DNA of 64,000 nt from Nitrospirillum iridis (GTDB lineage: Bacteria > Pseudomonadota > Alphaproteobacteria > Azospirillales > Azospirillaceae), in contig NZ_JACIIZ010000002.1 in assembly GCF_014205765.1 (NCBI RefSeq), positions 372,001-436,000 of the forward strand, in the 5' to 3' direction. The notes beneath the pieces were generated by a model that was given only the letters and a program-made list of their open reading frames with translations, was not told the origin of the DNA and did no database searches. Positions 11,817-20,741 of this stretch are shown in pieces. Numbering within the stretch: position 1 is the first letter of the stretch; each line of letters opens with the position of its first letter. Made by a program: the position numbers and the translations under genes.

Positions 11817-13694
11817 ATGCTTCAGTTCATCCGTAAATTCTCGGGCTCGTGGTTTTCCAAGATCCTGTTCGTGTTCCTGATCATCAGTTTCGGGATCTGG
11901 GGCGTGGGCCGGGTGGGCACCACGGTCAGTGATCAAGCTGTGGCGCGGGTCGGCAGCACTGAAATCACCCCCCAGGACGTTGACCGGGCCTTTCGCCAGC
12001 AGGTGAGCCGGCTGCGCCAGAGCATGCCGGAGCTGACGGCCGAGCAGGCCCGGCAGATGGGCCTGATGCGGGCGGCGCTGCAGGATGAGATCCAGCGCGC
12101 CCTGATCAAGCAGGCGACGCATGATTTCGGCCTGCGCGTCTCGGAACAGGCGGCGGCGCAGAAGATCGCCGACATGCCGGTGTTCAAGGACAAGAGCGGC
12201 CAGTTCGATCCGCTGATGATGCGGGCCCTGCTGCGCCAGAACCAGCTGACCGAGGAAGAGATCGTCGGCGAAGTGCGCGAGGACATGGCCCGCACCGAGG
12301 TGACGGAGGCCCTGGCCGCCGGCGTGCGCGTGCCGCAACTGCTGGCCCGCGAGGTGGTGCGCTATCGCGGCGAGCAGCGCGGGGCGGAGACGCTGCTGGT
12401 GGCGGACAAGGCCATGCCGGACCCCGGCATGCCCGACCAGGCGGCGCTGGAAGCCTTCCACAAGGACCAGGCCGCCCGCTACACCGCCCCGGAATACCGC
12501 GCCCTGACCGTGGTCACCCTGTCGACCGAGGCCATCGCCAAGGCGGTGGAGGTCGGTGACGAGGACCTGAAGAAGGCCTATGACGCCCGGGCCAAGGAAT
12601 TCGTGAAGCCGGAACGCCGCGACCTGGACCAGGTGCTGGTCGATACCCAGGAAGAGGCGGACAAGGTGGTGAAGGCCGCCGCCGGGGGCAAGTCGCTGGC
12701 CGACGCCGCCAAGGCCGCCAACGTGACCATGCTGCCCCTGGCCGATATCGCCAAGGCCGACCTGCCGGCGGAGTTGCAGGAGACCGCCTTCTCCCTGCCG
12801 CAGGGCAAGGTGTCCGCCCCGGTGCACAGCGGCTTCGGCTGGCACGTCATCGCCGTCACCAAGATCGTGCCCGGCAGCACGCAGACGCTGGACGAGGTCA
12901 AGGCCAAGCTGGTGGAGCAGGTGAAGGCCGAGCGCGCCACCGATCAGCTGTACGACCTGTCCAACAAGCTGGACGACGCCATCTCCGGCGGCGCCTCCCT
13001 GGAGGAGGCGGCCAAGAAGGTCGACGCGACGGTGACCAAGGTCGCCGCCGTGGATCGCGAGGGCAAGGATCCGGCGGGCAAGCCCGTGACCGACGTGCCC
13101 GCCCTGCAGAAGGTGGTGCAGACGGCGTTCGGCCTGGCCTCGGGCGACACCAGCAGCACGACCGAGGGGGAGCGCAACAAGAGCTACTTCGCCGTGCGGG
13201 TCGACAGCGTGCAAGCCCCGGCCCTGAAGCCGCTGGACCAGGTGAAGGACCAGGTGGTGGCCGACTGGAAATCTTCCAAGCGCGCCGAGGCGGCCAAGGC
13301 CAAGGCCAAGGACATCGCCGACAAGCTGAAGGCCGGTGCGGCACCGGAGCAGCTGGCCAAGGACAGCGGTGCCGTCTACAAGCGCCAGCCGCCCGTGGGC
13401 CGCACGCCCCCCAAGGACAGCCCCCTGCCGGCCGACCTGGTGGACGCCCTGTTCACCCTGAAGCCGGGCGAGGTCACCAGTGGCGCCGTGCCGGATGGCC
13501 AGATGGTGGTGCGCCTGGCGGCGGTGGTGCCCATGCCCGAGCCCCTGCTGGCCGAGCGCGCCGGCATCGCCGCCAGGCAGCTGCGCGAAGGCGTGGCCGG
13601 CGACCTCTACGTCCAGTTCCTGGACGCGCTGCGCGGCCGTTACCGCATCACCGAGAACCGGACGCTGCTGCAGCGCCTTGAACACCAGGAGTAA
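11817..13694 (+). CDS. ppiD: PpiD-type periplasmic folding factor (SurA_N/PPIC)
   Basis: Membrane-anchored periplasmic chaperone with peptidyl-prolyl isomerase fold (625 aa). A single N-terminal membrane helix lies at about residues 11-31 (FSKILFVFLIISFGIWGVG). A SurA-N-like domain (GSTEITPQDVDRAFRQQ) follows, then a parvulin-type PPIC domain in the middle (SLPQGKVSAPVHSGFGWHV) and a long helical C-terminal region. The ATG at 11817 gives the usual short cytoplasmic start. Its ribosome site is poor. It is followed by trpE after 7 bases, so the two are co-transcribed, as in many alphaproteobacteria. Confidence 0.93.
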   Translation: MLQFIRKFSGSWFSKILFVFLIISFGIWGVGRVGTTVSDQAVARVGSTEITPQDVDRAFRQQVSRLRQSMPELTAEQARQMGLMRAALQDEIQRALIKQATHDFGLRVSEQAAAQKIADMPVFKDKSGQFDPLMMRALLRQNQLTEEEIVGEVREDMARTEVTEALAAGVRVPQLLAREVVRYRGEQRGAETLLVADKAMPDPGMPDQAALEAFHKDQAARYTAPEYRALTVVTLSTEAIAKAVEVGDEDLKKAYDARAKEFVKPERRDLDQVLVDTQEEADKVVKAAAGGKSLADAAKAANVTMLPLADIAKADLPAELQETAFSLPQGKVSAPVHSGFGWHVIAVTKIVPGSTQTLDEVKAKLVEQVKAERATDQLYDLSNKLDDAISGGASLEEAAKKVDATVTKVAAVDREGKDPAGKPVTDVPALQKVVQTAFGLASGDTSSTTEGERNKSYFAVRVDSVQAPALKPLDQVKDQVVADWKSSKRAEAAKAKAKDIADKLKAGAAPEQLAKDSGAVYKRQPPVGRTPPKDSPLPADLVDALFTLKPGEVTSGAVPDGQMVVRLAAVVPMPEPLLAERAGIAARQLREGVAGDLYVQFLDALRGRYRITENRTLLQRLEHQE

Positions 13695-13701
13695 GCCTGT
13701 C

Positions 13702-15228
13702 GTGACCCCCTACCCCGATGAGACGGCCTTCGGCACGGCGTACGCCGCGGGCCAGGCGCAGGTCGTCTGGACGCGGCTGGTCAGCGACCTGGAGACGCCC
13801 GTCGCCGCCATGCTGAAGCTGGCGCAAGGGCGCCCTTTCTCCTTCCTGCTGGAATCGGTCACCGGCGGCTCCGTCCGCGGCCGCTATTCCCTGATCGGGC
13901 TGAAGCCCGACCTGATCTGGAAGAGCAAGGGAAGCAAGGCCTGGATCAACCGCCACGCCGCCACCGATCCGACGGCGTTCGAGCCGCTGTCCGCCCCGCC
14001 GCTGGAGGCGCTGGCCGACGTGCTGGATGAAAGCCGCATCGACCTGCCGGCACACCTGCCGCCCATGTCGGCCGGCCTGTTCGGCTATCTCGGCTACGAC
14101 ATGGTCCGGCTGATGGAAAAGCTGCCGGAGAAGAATCAGGACGCGCTGGGGGTGGAGGACGCCGTCCTCATCCGCCCCACCATCATGGCCATCTTCGACA
14201 GCATCGAGAACGTGGTCACCCTGGTGACCCCGGTGCGCCCCCTGACGGGCGTATCGGCGGAGGCCGCCTATCTGGCCGCTTCGGGCCGCCTGGCCGACGC
14301 CGTGGCGGATCTGGACCGGCCCCTGCACATGGGCCATGACGCCGGCGGCGAGATCGCGGCCCTGCCCGATCCCTCGTCCAACGTCAGCCGCGCCGACTAT
14401 CACGCCATGGTGGAGAAGGCGAAGGAGTACATCCGCGCCGGCGACATCTTCCAGGTGGTGCCCAGCCAGCGCTTCTCCGTCCCCTTCGCCCTGCCCCCCT
14501 TCGCGCTGTACCGCGCGCTGCGGCGCATCAACCCCTCACCCTTCCTGTTCTTCCTGGATTTCGGCGACCTGGCCGTCGTGGGCTCCAGCCCGGAAATCCT
14601 GGTGCGGCTGCGGGACGACACCGTCACCATCCGCCCCATCGCCGGCACGCGGCGCCGGGGCAAGACCCCGGCGGAGGACAAGGAGCTGGAGGCGGATCTG
14701 CTGGCCGACCCCAAGGAACTGTCGGAACACCTGATGCTGCTGGATCTGGGCCGCAACGACGTGGGCCGGGTGGCGGAGGTGGGCACCGTCACGGTGACGG
14801 AACGGTTCACGATCGAGCACTACTCCCACGTCATGCACATCGTCTCCAACGTCGAGGGCAAGCTGGACAAGTCCCGCTTCAACGCCATCGACGCCCTGGT
14901 GGGCGGCTTCCCGGCCGGCACCGTCTCGGGCGCGCCCAAGGTGCGCGCCATGGAGATCATCGAGGAGCTGGAGGGCACCCGGCGCGGCATCTATGGCGGC
15001 TGCATCGGCTATTTCGCCGCCAACGGCACCATGGACACCTGCATCGCGCTGCGCACCGCCGTCATCAAGGACGGCGTCATGCACGTGCAGGCGGGCGGCG
15101 GCGTCGTGGCCGACAGCGATCCCGAAGCCGAGTACCAGGAGACCGTCAACAAGGCCAAGGCCCTGTTCAAGGCCGCCGAGGAAGCCGTGCGCTACGCCCA
15201 GGAAAAGCGGTCGACGCGGAACATCTGA
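13702..15228 (+). CDS. trpE: Anthranilate synthase component I
   Basis: Converts chorismate to anthranilate with TrpG, the first step of tryptophan synthesis (508 aa). The chorismate-binding core shows FLFFLDFGDLAVVGSSPEIL, RPIAGTRRRGKTP, and GGFPAGTVSGAPKVRAMEII near the C-terminus. The start is a GTG at 13702 with AGGAG inside the end of ppiD. No upstream ATG is in frame within non-coding DNA. Its partner trpG lies about 7 kb away beyond an accessory insertion. No leader peptide or attenuator is visible because the gene begins 7 bases after ppiD. Confidence 0.97.
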   Translation: MTPYPDETAFGTAYAAGQAQVVWTRLVSDLETPVAAMLKLAQGRPFSFLLESVTGGSVRGRYSLIGLKPDLIWKSKGSKAWINRHAATDPTAFEPLSAPPLEALADVLDESRIDLPAHLPPMSAGLFGYLGYDMVRLMEKLPEKNQDALGVEDAVLIRPTIMAIFDSIENVVTLVTPVRPLTGVSAEAAYLAASGRLADAVADLDRPLHMGHDAGGEIAALPDPSSNVSRADYHAMVEKAKEYIRAGDIFQVVPSQRFSVPFALPPFALYRALRRINPSPFLFFLDFGDLAVVGSSPEILVRLRDDTVTIRPIAGTRRRGKTPAEDKELEADLLADPKELSEHLMLLDLGRNDVGRVAEVGTVTVTERFTIEHYSHVMHIVSNVEGKLDKSRFNAIDALVGGFPAGTVSGAPKVRAMEIIEELEGTRRGIYGGCIGYFAANGTMDTCIALRTAVIKDGVMHVQAGGGVVADSDPEAEYQETVNKAKALFKAAEEAVRYAQEKRSTRNI

Positions 15229-15245
15229 GACCCATGTTTCCACGA

Positions 15246-15280
15246 AAGCCGCCGGCGGGAGACCTGTCGGCGGCTTTTTC
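15246..15280 (+). terminator. Terminator after trpE
   Basis: A 9-bp stem, AAGCCGCCG with its complement (15246-15254 with 15268-15276), runs into a T-run at 15275-15279. It lies between convergent genes and may serve both. Confidence 0.85.
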
Positions 15281-15298
15281 CATGACCGCGTCGCCGAT

Positions 15299-15724
15299 TC
15301 AGCGCGCCGGCTTGATGGTCTTCATGGTGATCAGCACCTGGGTGAAATCACCGCCCTCCAGCTGCTCCGTCAATGTGCCGGTCACCGTCACATGCTTGCC
15401 GATGAAACCGTCGACCGACCGCCCCTTCGTCAGGACGATCTGCATCTTATCAACGTCCTCGAAGCTGGAGAGGTTGGTGTCGCTGTGGGGATCGCCCGCG
15501 ACATCGACCGACGCGTCGAGGCGCAGCATCGGCACCCGCAGCTTCGCATCCTCCTGCGGGGTTTCGCCAAAATTGGGGGGGCCATAGTGGTCTTCGACCA
15601 CCACCGTGCCGGTCAGCTCGACCACCGCTGGTTCGTATTGCAAAGACCGGGAAGCCGCGTTGGCAACCGACACCAAACCCATCAGCGCCACCATCGACGC
15701 GGCCCAAAGACACCCACGCACCAT
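15299..15724 (-). CDS. Small secreted protein, DUF4431-like
   Basis: A 141-residue exported protein with a clear signal peptide (residues 1-23, ending SVANAA). The mature part begins SLQYEPAVVELTGTVVVEDHYGPPNFGE. The pattern YEP-x-VV-x-LTGT followed by GPPN matches what I recall of the DUF4431 family, whose function is unknown. It reads as a small beta-rich domain. AAGGGGA is 4 bases ahead of the ATG. It is the third gene of the leftward unit, 24 bases after the PBP/OmpA gene, so a periplasmic role with that protein is inferred. The family name is tentative. Confidence 0.72.
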   Translation of the reverse strand: MVRGCLWAASMVALMGLVSVANAASRSLQYEPAVVELTGTVVVEDHYGPPNFGETPQEDAKLRVPMLRLDASVDVAGDPHSDTNLSSFEDVDKMQIVLTKGRSVDGFIGKHVTVTGTLTEQLEGGDFTQVLITMKTIKPAR

Positions 15725-15748
15725 AAAATCCCCTTAGAATAGGTCCCC

Positions 15749-17299
15749 TTAAGGACGGACGTAAATCTCCACCCGGCGGTTTTTCTCCCGCCCCTCTTCC
15801 GTGCCGTTGTCCGCCACCGGCATCTCGGCGCCCAACCACGTGGTCAAGCCCACCCGGACGCCTTGCTGCCCCAGGGCGTCAGCCACGGCGCGGGCGCGTT
15901 GCTTCGACAGGTTGTCGTTGAAGTCCGGACGGCCCCGGCTGTCGGCAAAGCCGATCAACAGCAGCTTGTCGGGGCGGACGCCGGTGGCGGACACGAAATC
16001 CACCACCCGCGCCAAATCGCGCATGGCGCGGTTATCCAGGGCGGATGCCCCGGTGACAAACCGGAAGTTGGTGGACAGGCGTTGGGCGCCCCGCGTCAAC
16101 TCCGCGAACTGCTGGGAAACGGAAGAGACGGTGACGGTCTCGGACCGGATGGTCAGGGGAACGAAACCAGTCTTTTCCACCACCGCCTGGCCTGCGGCGG
16201 ATAGGGCGAATTCGGTATATTTCAGCGCCTGGGGGTTGGCCGGTGCCGCGGCCGTGTACAGGAACAGGCGGCGGGCCAGCGGATAATCCTCGGTCCCCAC
16301 GGTGAAGCGGTTGGGAACCAGGGGCGTCGCCTCGGCCTCGGCGATGGCCAGGGGCTTGGTGGACCCGATGGAGGGCAGCCCCACGAAGCCGATACCGGCG
16401 GGGTCGGCGGCCACGGCGTCGGCCAGTTCGGCGCTCGCCTCATATCGCTTGGCCCCCACGATCAGCTGGGACTTGCCCAGGACCAGGGACTGGAAGGTGT
16501 CAAAGGTGCCGGACCTGTCGTCGCGGGCATAGACGTTGATGGGGCCGGGCGATCCCCCCACCTGCGACCAGTCCTTGATAAGGCCGTTGAAAATGGCGGC
16601 GACCTTGTCCTTGGACAGCGTGGCCACCCGGTTGGACCGGTTGACCACCACGGCGATACCGTCCATCGCCAGCACATGTTCGCTGGCCGGCCCCGTCATG
16701 TCCCCCTGGCCCTTCAGGCCGGACGCCTCCTCCGGCGTCACGCGGCGCGATGCCAGGGCGATGTCGGCGCCATTGGCCATCAGCGCGTCGAATCCGGTCT
16801 TGGTGCCATGGGCGGCGATGGTGATGGCGTCAAGATGGCCGGCGCGGTCGCCCACGATCCGCACGTCGCCCGGCATCTCGCCCACGACCCGATGCACATT
16901 CTGATATCCCTGGTCGCTCAGATAGGCCTCGGCCAGGCTGGGGGCCAGATTGGCACCGATGGTGTTGGAACCGGCCAGACGCAGAATCACCGTCTCCGCC
17001 GCCGGCGCCACCGCCTTGGGGGCCGGGGCGGTCGCCGCCGGCGTGGCACCGGCCGACGGTGCCGGGCCGCGCTTGCTCATCAGCCAGAGACCGCCGCCGA
17101 TGATCACGGCGACGGCCAGCCCGGCCACGGCCAACAGGCCGGCCTTGCCCGGCGCGGCGCCCCCCGCCTGGGCGATCAGCAAACCCTTGCCGCATTCCGG
17201 GCACACGAAATCCTGCCCTGGTTGCCGGGCCACCGGCTTGCGGCTGTCGGCGATCGAACAATTGCCGAAATTGGTGCAATGCCCCGTCTGCCCCGTCAT
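15749..17299 (-). CDS. Zinc-ribbon, periplasmic binding (PstS-like) and OmpA fusion protein
   Basis: A 516-residue protein with an unusual domain order. A short zinc-ribbon-like head has Cys8, Cys14 and CPEC at 33-36. A membrane helix lies at about 53-75, followed by an Ala/Pro linker. A phosphate-binding-protein-like domain then runs from about 102 to 380 (LRLAGSNTIGANLAP, DDRSGTFDTFQSL). The last 120 residues are an OmpA-type peptidoglycan-binding domain (FADSRGRPDFNDNLSKQRA, REKNRRVEIYV). The cysteine head should be cytoplasmic and the rest periplasmic, bridging the inner membrane and cell wall. The start overlaps the stop of the tubulin-like gene by one base (TGATG), so translation is coupled. 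Domain calls are good. The ligand is unknown, and phosphate should not be assumed. Confidence 0.85.
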   Translation of the reverse strand: MTGQTGHCTNFGNCSIADSRKPVARQPGQDFVCPECGKGLLIAQAGGAAPGKAGLLAVAGLAVAVIIGGGLWLMSKRGPAPSAGATPAATAPAPKAVAPAAETVILRLAGSNTIGANLAPSLAEAYLSDQGYQNVHRVVGEMPGDVRIVGDRAGHLDAITIAAHGTKTGFDALMANGADIALASRRVTPEEASGLKGQGDMTGPASEHVLAMDGIAVVVNRSNRVATLSKDKVAAIFNGLIKDWSQVGGSPGPINVYARDDRSGTFDTFQSLVLGKSQLIVGAKRYEASAELADAVAADPAGIGFVGLPSIGSTKPLAIAEAEATPLVPNRFTVGTEDYPLARRLFLYTAAAPANPQALKYTEFALSAAGQAVVEKTGFVPLTIRSETVTVSSVSQQFAELTRGAQRLSTNFRFVTGASALDNRAMRDLARVVDFVSATGVRPDKLLLIGFADSRGRPDFNDNLSKQRARAVADALGQQGVRVGLTTWLGAEMPVADNGTEEGREKNRRVEIYVRP

Positions 17300-20200
17300 C
17301 AGATCGCTTCCCCTTTCAACAACCGGACGGCCGCCTTGCCGCCCTCCACGAACGCCCGGTACCGCGCCTCCTGCGGGTCCCCGCCGGTCGCCGCCTTCAC
17401 CTCATCCAGGCGTGCCAGGATGCGGGCCTGCAGCGCGGCGCGCGCCTCGGCTCCCCCAAAGGCCGGTTGGGCCAAGGCGGCCGTCACGCCATCACGCAAG
17501 GGACCCAAGGTGGTAAGGTCGATACGGGCCGGGGCCTCCAGCAGGCCGGCGCCCAGCATGATGGGCTCATTGTCAAAACCGTCCGCGTCCTTGGTGACCA
17601 GCAGCAATTGGGGGGCACCGCTGGCGGTCCGGCCCTCATGCACCAGGCCGGTGGCGTCCGCCAGCAGCAGATACGGCACGGCCTCCTTCTGGACCTCGTC
17701 GCCGGTCTTGACGAACAGGGGCGGAAAGTCCTGGCCCTCACCTTCCGTATGCAGTTCCAGCCGGGCCCGGCCGGGGTTGCCGGCCAGGCGGTATTCATAC
17801 CGTTCCAGCAGAAGCGGCAGGACATGGACATAGCGCGCGGGGAACAGGTTCTTGATCGAAATCATGGTGATTTCGTTCTGGCGCCCCTCCGCCTCGATGA
17901 ATTCCAAATCACCCGGCTGGGCCATGCGGAAGGCCTGTTTCAGGGCGTCGACGAAGGCGGCCTGCTCCGGCGCCTTGGGCAGGATGACGACGTATTTGGC
18001 CGTCAGGGTCTGCGCGCCCGCAGGTATGCCCGGCGCCGACTTGTTGACCTCCAGCGGGTTGATCGTCAGGAAGCATCCCGCCTGGGTCACCAGCTTGGAC
18101 ACGAAGGCCTTGAGTTCCTGCGGATCGCCGCCAAAGCGTTCCTTCAGCTTGTCGATGATGGAAACGCCCAGGATCCGGTCCCGCGCGTTGGTCACGAGAT
18201 TGGTGTGCGCCACCTGGGCGTTCTGCGCGCACACCGTCTCTATGGTGTCTGTCAGGGTGGCGGGGTCGACCCGTTCCTTGAAGGCGGTGAAGGTCTGATT
18301 GTCGCCCAGCCGCTCGATCAGGGCCGCCCGCACCTTGTTGGTCTGCGTCCGCTGCTCGGCCGCATCGGTGATCAGGGTGCGGCCCACCGACTGGACCAGC
18401 GCGGGATCGTAAAAGCGGATGAGATGGCCGCGCAAATCATCGGCCGCCGCCCCGCCCAAGCGCTGGTCTATCCCCGCTTCCACTTTCTTCAGCGCATCGC
18501 GCATGGTCGAGGCGATGGTGTCGATGACGCCCTTCAGATCGGTGACTTCGGTGACGATCTCGGCGATCAGTTGCCGGGCGAAGCCCCAGGCCTCCACCCG
18601 CGTCCGGCGGACATACAGTTCCTGCAGGTAGATGGCGTGGCTGTCCAACAGGCTGTCCGGCTTGCCGAAGACGGACTTGGACAGGAAGCCCATCTGCGCC
18701 CACGCCCGGCTGTTCTCCGCCAAACGGGCCTCCCACTCGGCGATGGCGCCGCCCAGCTTGGCCAGCGCCTCATCGATACCCGCCTGCCGCTCCCGCAGGA
18801 AGTCCAGCAGCGCCTCGACCACCCGCCCAACCTCGGCGGCGGAACGGACGCCCGTCCGCCAATCGCTGAACAACTCGCGCTCCACCTGCAGGCGGACCTC
18901 GCGCGCCATGTCCTTCTTGGCCTTCAGCTTGGTGCGGTAGAAGGTGGGGACGCCCAGGTTGCGGTAATCCTCGTCAAAGCGCTTCTGGCAGAGCTTGGCC
19001 AGCTCATCCAGCCAGGTGCTGCGCTCCCGCTCCCGCACCAGCGACTTGAAGGTGGGCAGCACCGCGTCCCATTCCTGGGTGATGGGCTTCCATTTGCGCC
19101 CGGCATCGTCCTGGGGCAGCAGCGCCACCGACAGGGTCAGGTGCTCGTCCGTCAGCAGCCAACGGGCCAGCACGTCAGCCTGGCGGACGAAGGCGCCGTA
19201 ATCGACGTTGCGCGCCTCATCGACAAAGCCGACGGCCTCCTGCCAATTGTTGAAGCGCAATTGCTGGATGGCCTGACGGGCGAAGCCCAGCGTCAGATAC
19301 TCCTTGATCTCCTCTTCCGGGATGGCGACCCGTTTGATGCCGAAGCTGAGGAAGCGCTTCGACCGCTCCCCCACCTTCTGTCCCGGTGCCGTCTCCGGCG
19401 CGCCATCGCCGTTCTCGGCGTTCTCCATGCGCTCCAGCGAGCGCCAACCGACCTGCGAGGCGATGATGATTTTCTGGAACAGGAAATCAGCCAGCACGCC
19501 TGGCAATTCCCGGTCCACATCGGCCTGGTAGCCGTTCTCGTTTTCATTGGCGAACAGATAAGCGCCGTTGAACGGGTCCCGCAGGTTCAGTCGTCCCCGG
19601 ACACCGGTCACGTCCCACGGCTTGTAGGCGGTGGTCGACAGGGCGTTCAGTTCCAGCAACGCCACATAGCCGTTGGAATGGTAGTTGCCCGTGTCCCAGT
19701 TCGGGTTGGGATGCCGTTCCGGCAGCAGCAGGTAGGGGATGATGCGGTAGCGCAGCGAGTCGTCATAGAGGTCGCGCAGTTGCGCCAGGACGTCGATGAT
19801 GGTGCCGCTGCCAGTACCCCCCGCCAGACCGGCGACGACATGGAAGGTGACCTCGCCCACGCCGGTGGATTGCAGCTCCTTGACGGCCGACTGCACCTGC
19901 TTGCGGAACTGGTCGATCTTGCAGGCGAACAGGAAACGCCCCAGGCGGCGCTTTTGTCCGCCGAGGGCGGCGCCAACGATGCTGCCCAACACCTCGCCCC
20001 AGGTGGCGCGGTCCCCGATCCAGGGTTTGATACCGGCATAGGTGTCAATATTGGCCAGCCGGGCCGACAGGTCCTCACCGAGGATACGCAGCTGGGCGCC
20101 CAGAGGAAGTTGAACCGAATACCCCAGCACCTTCCAGCTGGGATCGTCCTGGGCCATCATTTCGCCGCTGGAATCGACGTAAAGGTAGCCGACCTTCACA

Positions 20201-20301
20201 TCCTTCGGGCTTTCCGCCCGCATCTCCGCATAGATTTGTTTGCGCAGCGCCCGGATGACTTTGCCGCCCGTGCCGCCGAGACCTATGACGAGATGCCCCA
20301 T
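17299..20301 (-). CDS. Tubulin/FtsZ-superfamily-like protein (Tubulin_2 type)
   Basis: A 1000-residue protein whose first 170 residues have the tubulin/FtsZ GTPase layout. An N-terminal glycine motif, GLGGTGGKVIRALR, starts at residue 7. The tubulin signature loop AGGTGSGT is at 160-167 inside VVAGLAGGTGSGTIIDVL. The remaining 700 residues are largely helical and charged, without membrane segments or a second motif I know. This matches the large tubulin-like proteins proposed to act in membrane remodelling, not cell-division FtsZ (about 400-500 aa). It is the first gene of a three-gene unit with the PBP/OmpA and DUF4431-like genes. GTPase activity and polymerisation are inferred from the motifs. 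Confidence 0.82.
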   Translation of the reverse strand: MGHLVIGLGGTGGKVIRALRKQIYAEMRAESPKDVKVGYLYVDSSGEMMAQDDPSWKVLGYSVQLPLGAQLRILGEDLSARLANIDTYAGIKPWIGDRATWGEVLGSIVGAALGGQKRRLGRFLFACKIDQFRKQVQSAVKELQSTGVGEVTFHVVAGLAGGTGSGTIIDVLAQLRDLYDDSLRYRIIPYLLLPERHPNPNWDTGNYHSNGYVALLELNALSTTAYKPWDVTGVRGRLNLRDPFNGAYLFANENENGYQADVDRELPGVLADFLFQKIIIASQVGWRSLERMENAENGDGAPETAPGQKVGERSKRFLSFGIKRVAIPEEEIKEYLTLGFARQAIQQLRFNNWQEAVGFVDEARNVDYGAFVRQADVLARWLLTDEHLTLSVALLPQDDAGRKWKPITQEWDAVLPTFKSLVRERERSTWLDELAKLCQKRFDEDYRNLGVPTFYRTKLKAKKDMAREVRLQVERELFSDWRTGVRSAAEVGRVVEALLDFLRERQAGIDEALAKLGGAIAEWEARLAENSRAWAQMGFLSKSVFGKPDSLLDSHAIYLQELYVRRTRVEAWGFARQLIAEIVTEVTDLKGVIDTIASTMRDALKKVEAGIDQRLGGAAADDLRGHLIRFYDPALVQSVGRTLITDAAEQRTQTNKVRAALIERLGDNQTFTAFKERVDPATLTDTIETVCAQNAQVAHTNLVTNARDRILGVSIIDKLKERFGGDPQELKAFVSKLVTQAGCFLTINPLEVNKSAPGIPAGAQTLTAKYVVILPKAPEQAAFVDALKQAFRMAQPGDLEFIEAEGRQNEITMISIKNLFPARYVHVLPLLLERYEYRLAGNPGRARLELHTEGEGQDFPPLFVKTGDEVQKEAVPYLLLADATGLVHEGRTASGAPQLLLVTKDADGFDNEPIMLGAGLLEAPARIDLTTLGPLRDGVTAALAQPAFGGAEARAALQARILARLDEVKAATGGDPQEARYRAFVEGGKAAVRLLKGEAI

Positions 20302-20483
20302 CGATTCCGCCCGTTAGCCGATACCCGCTTGTTCGGGATATACTCTATGCGGCGTTGCGGATGTATACAGATTTTTACTTGTTGCGCGTATTCGTGTGCG
20401 TCGCACCAACCAGATGAAGATTTATTACATAATTGTTTCAGGTCGATAAAGCGCCCCATGCCCCTGCGCCGGGGGACTTCGTC

Positions 20484-20687
20484 TCATACGGGTCCGATGA
20501 AATCAAAGCCCGCGCCCTCGACCGCGTCCTTCACTTGAACGCCGTCCAAGGGGCCGGTCACCGTCACCAATCCCGCCTCCAGATCCACCGCCACGTCCAT
20601 GGTGGGACTCACCGCCTGGATCGCCTTGGTCACGGACCGGGCGCAGCCCTGGCAGGTCATGCCGTCGACTCGATAAGACGCGCTCAT
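20484..20687 (-). CDS. Heavy-metal-associated (CopZ-like) protein
   Basis: A single HMA domain of 67 residues, with the metal-binding motif GMTCQGC (Cys12, Cys15) and the usual ferredoxin-like sandwich ending in a short helix. It most likely carries Cu(I) in the cytoplasm. No copper ATPase or CueR-type regulator lies next to it, so its partner must be elsewhere. The ATG at 20687 has GGAGG 4 bases upstream. It reads into the 182-base upstream region of the tubulin-like gene but is separated from it. Confidence 0.88.
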   Translation of the reverse strand: MSASYRVDGMTCQGCARSVTKAIQAVSPTMDVAVDLEAGLVTVTGPLDGVQVKDAVEGAGFDFIGPV

Positions 20688-20741
20688 TCCACCCTCCAAT
20701 CGCCTAACGTCCCCCGCATCTTGTTTGGGTGACCAAAGACG

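Noticed and set aside
11700-13685. Leftward 661-codon frame opposite ppiD
   Set aside because: Low-complexity His/Leu/Gly-rich antisense translation. The rightward frame has the membrane helix and PPIC domain.
15749-17299. Phosphate ABC transporter binding protein (PstS) as the name for the PBP/OmpA gene
   Set aside because: No pstCAB or phoU genes are nearby and the protein is membrane-bound with OmpA and zinc-ribbon parts, so a simple phosphate-uptake role is not supported.
17467-20538. Rightward frame of more than 1000 codons opposite the tubulin-like gene
   Set aside because: Composition typical of antisense GC-rich DNA and no domain. The opposite strand carries the tubulin signature and a coupled downstream gene.
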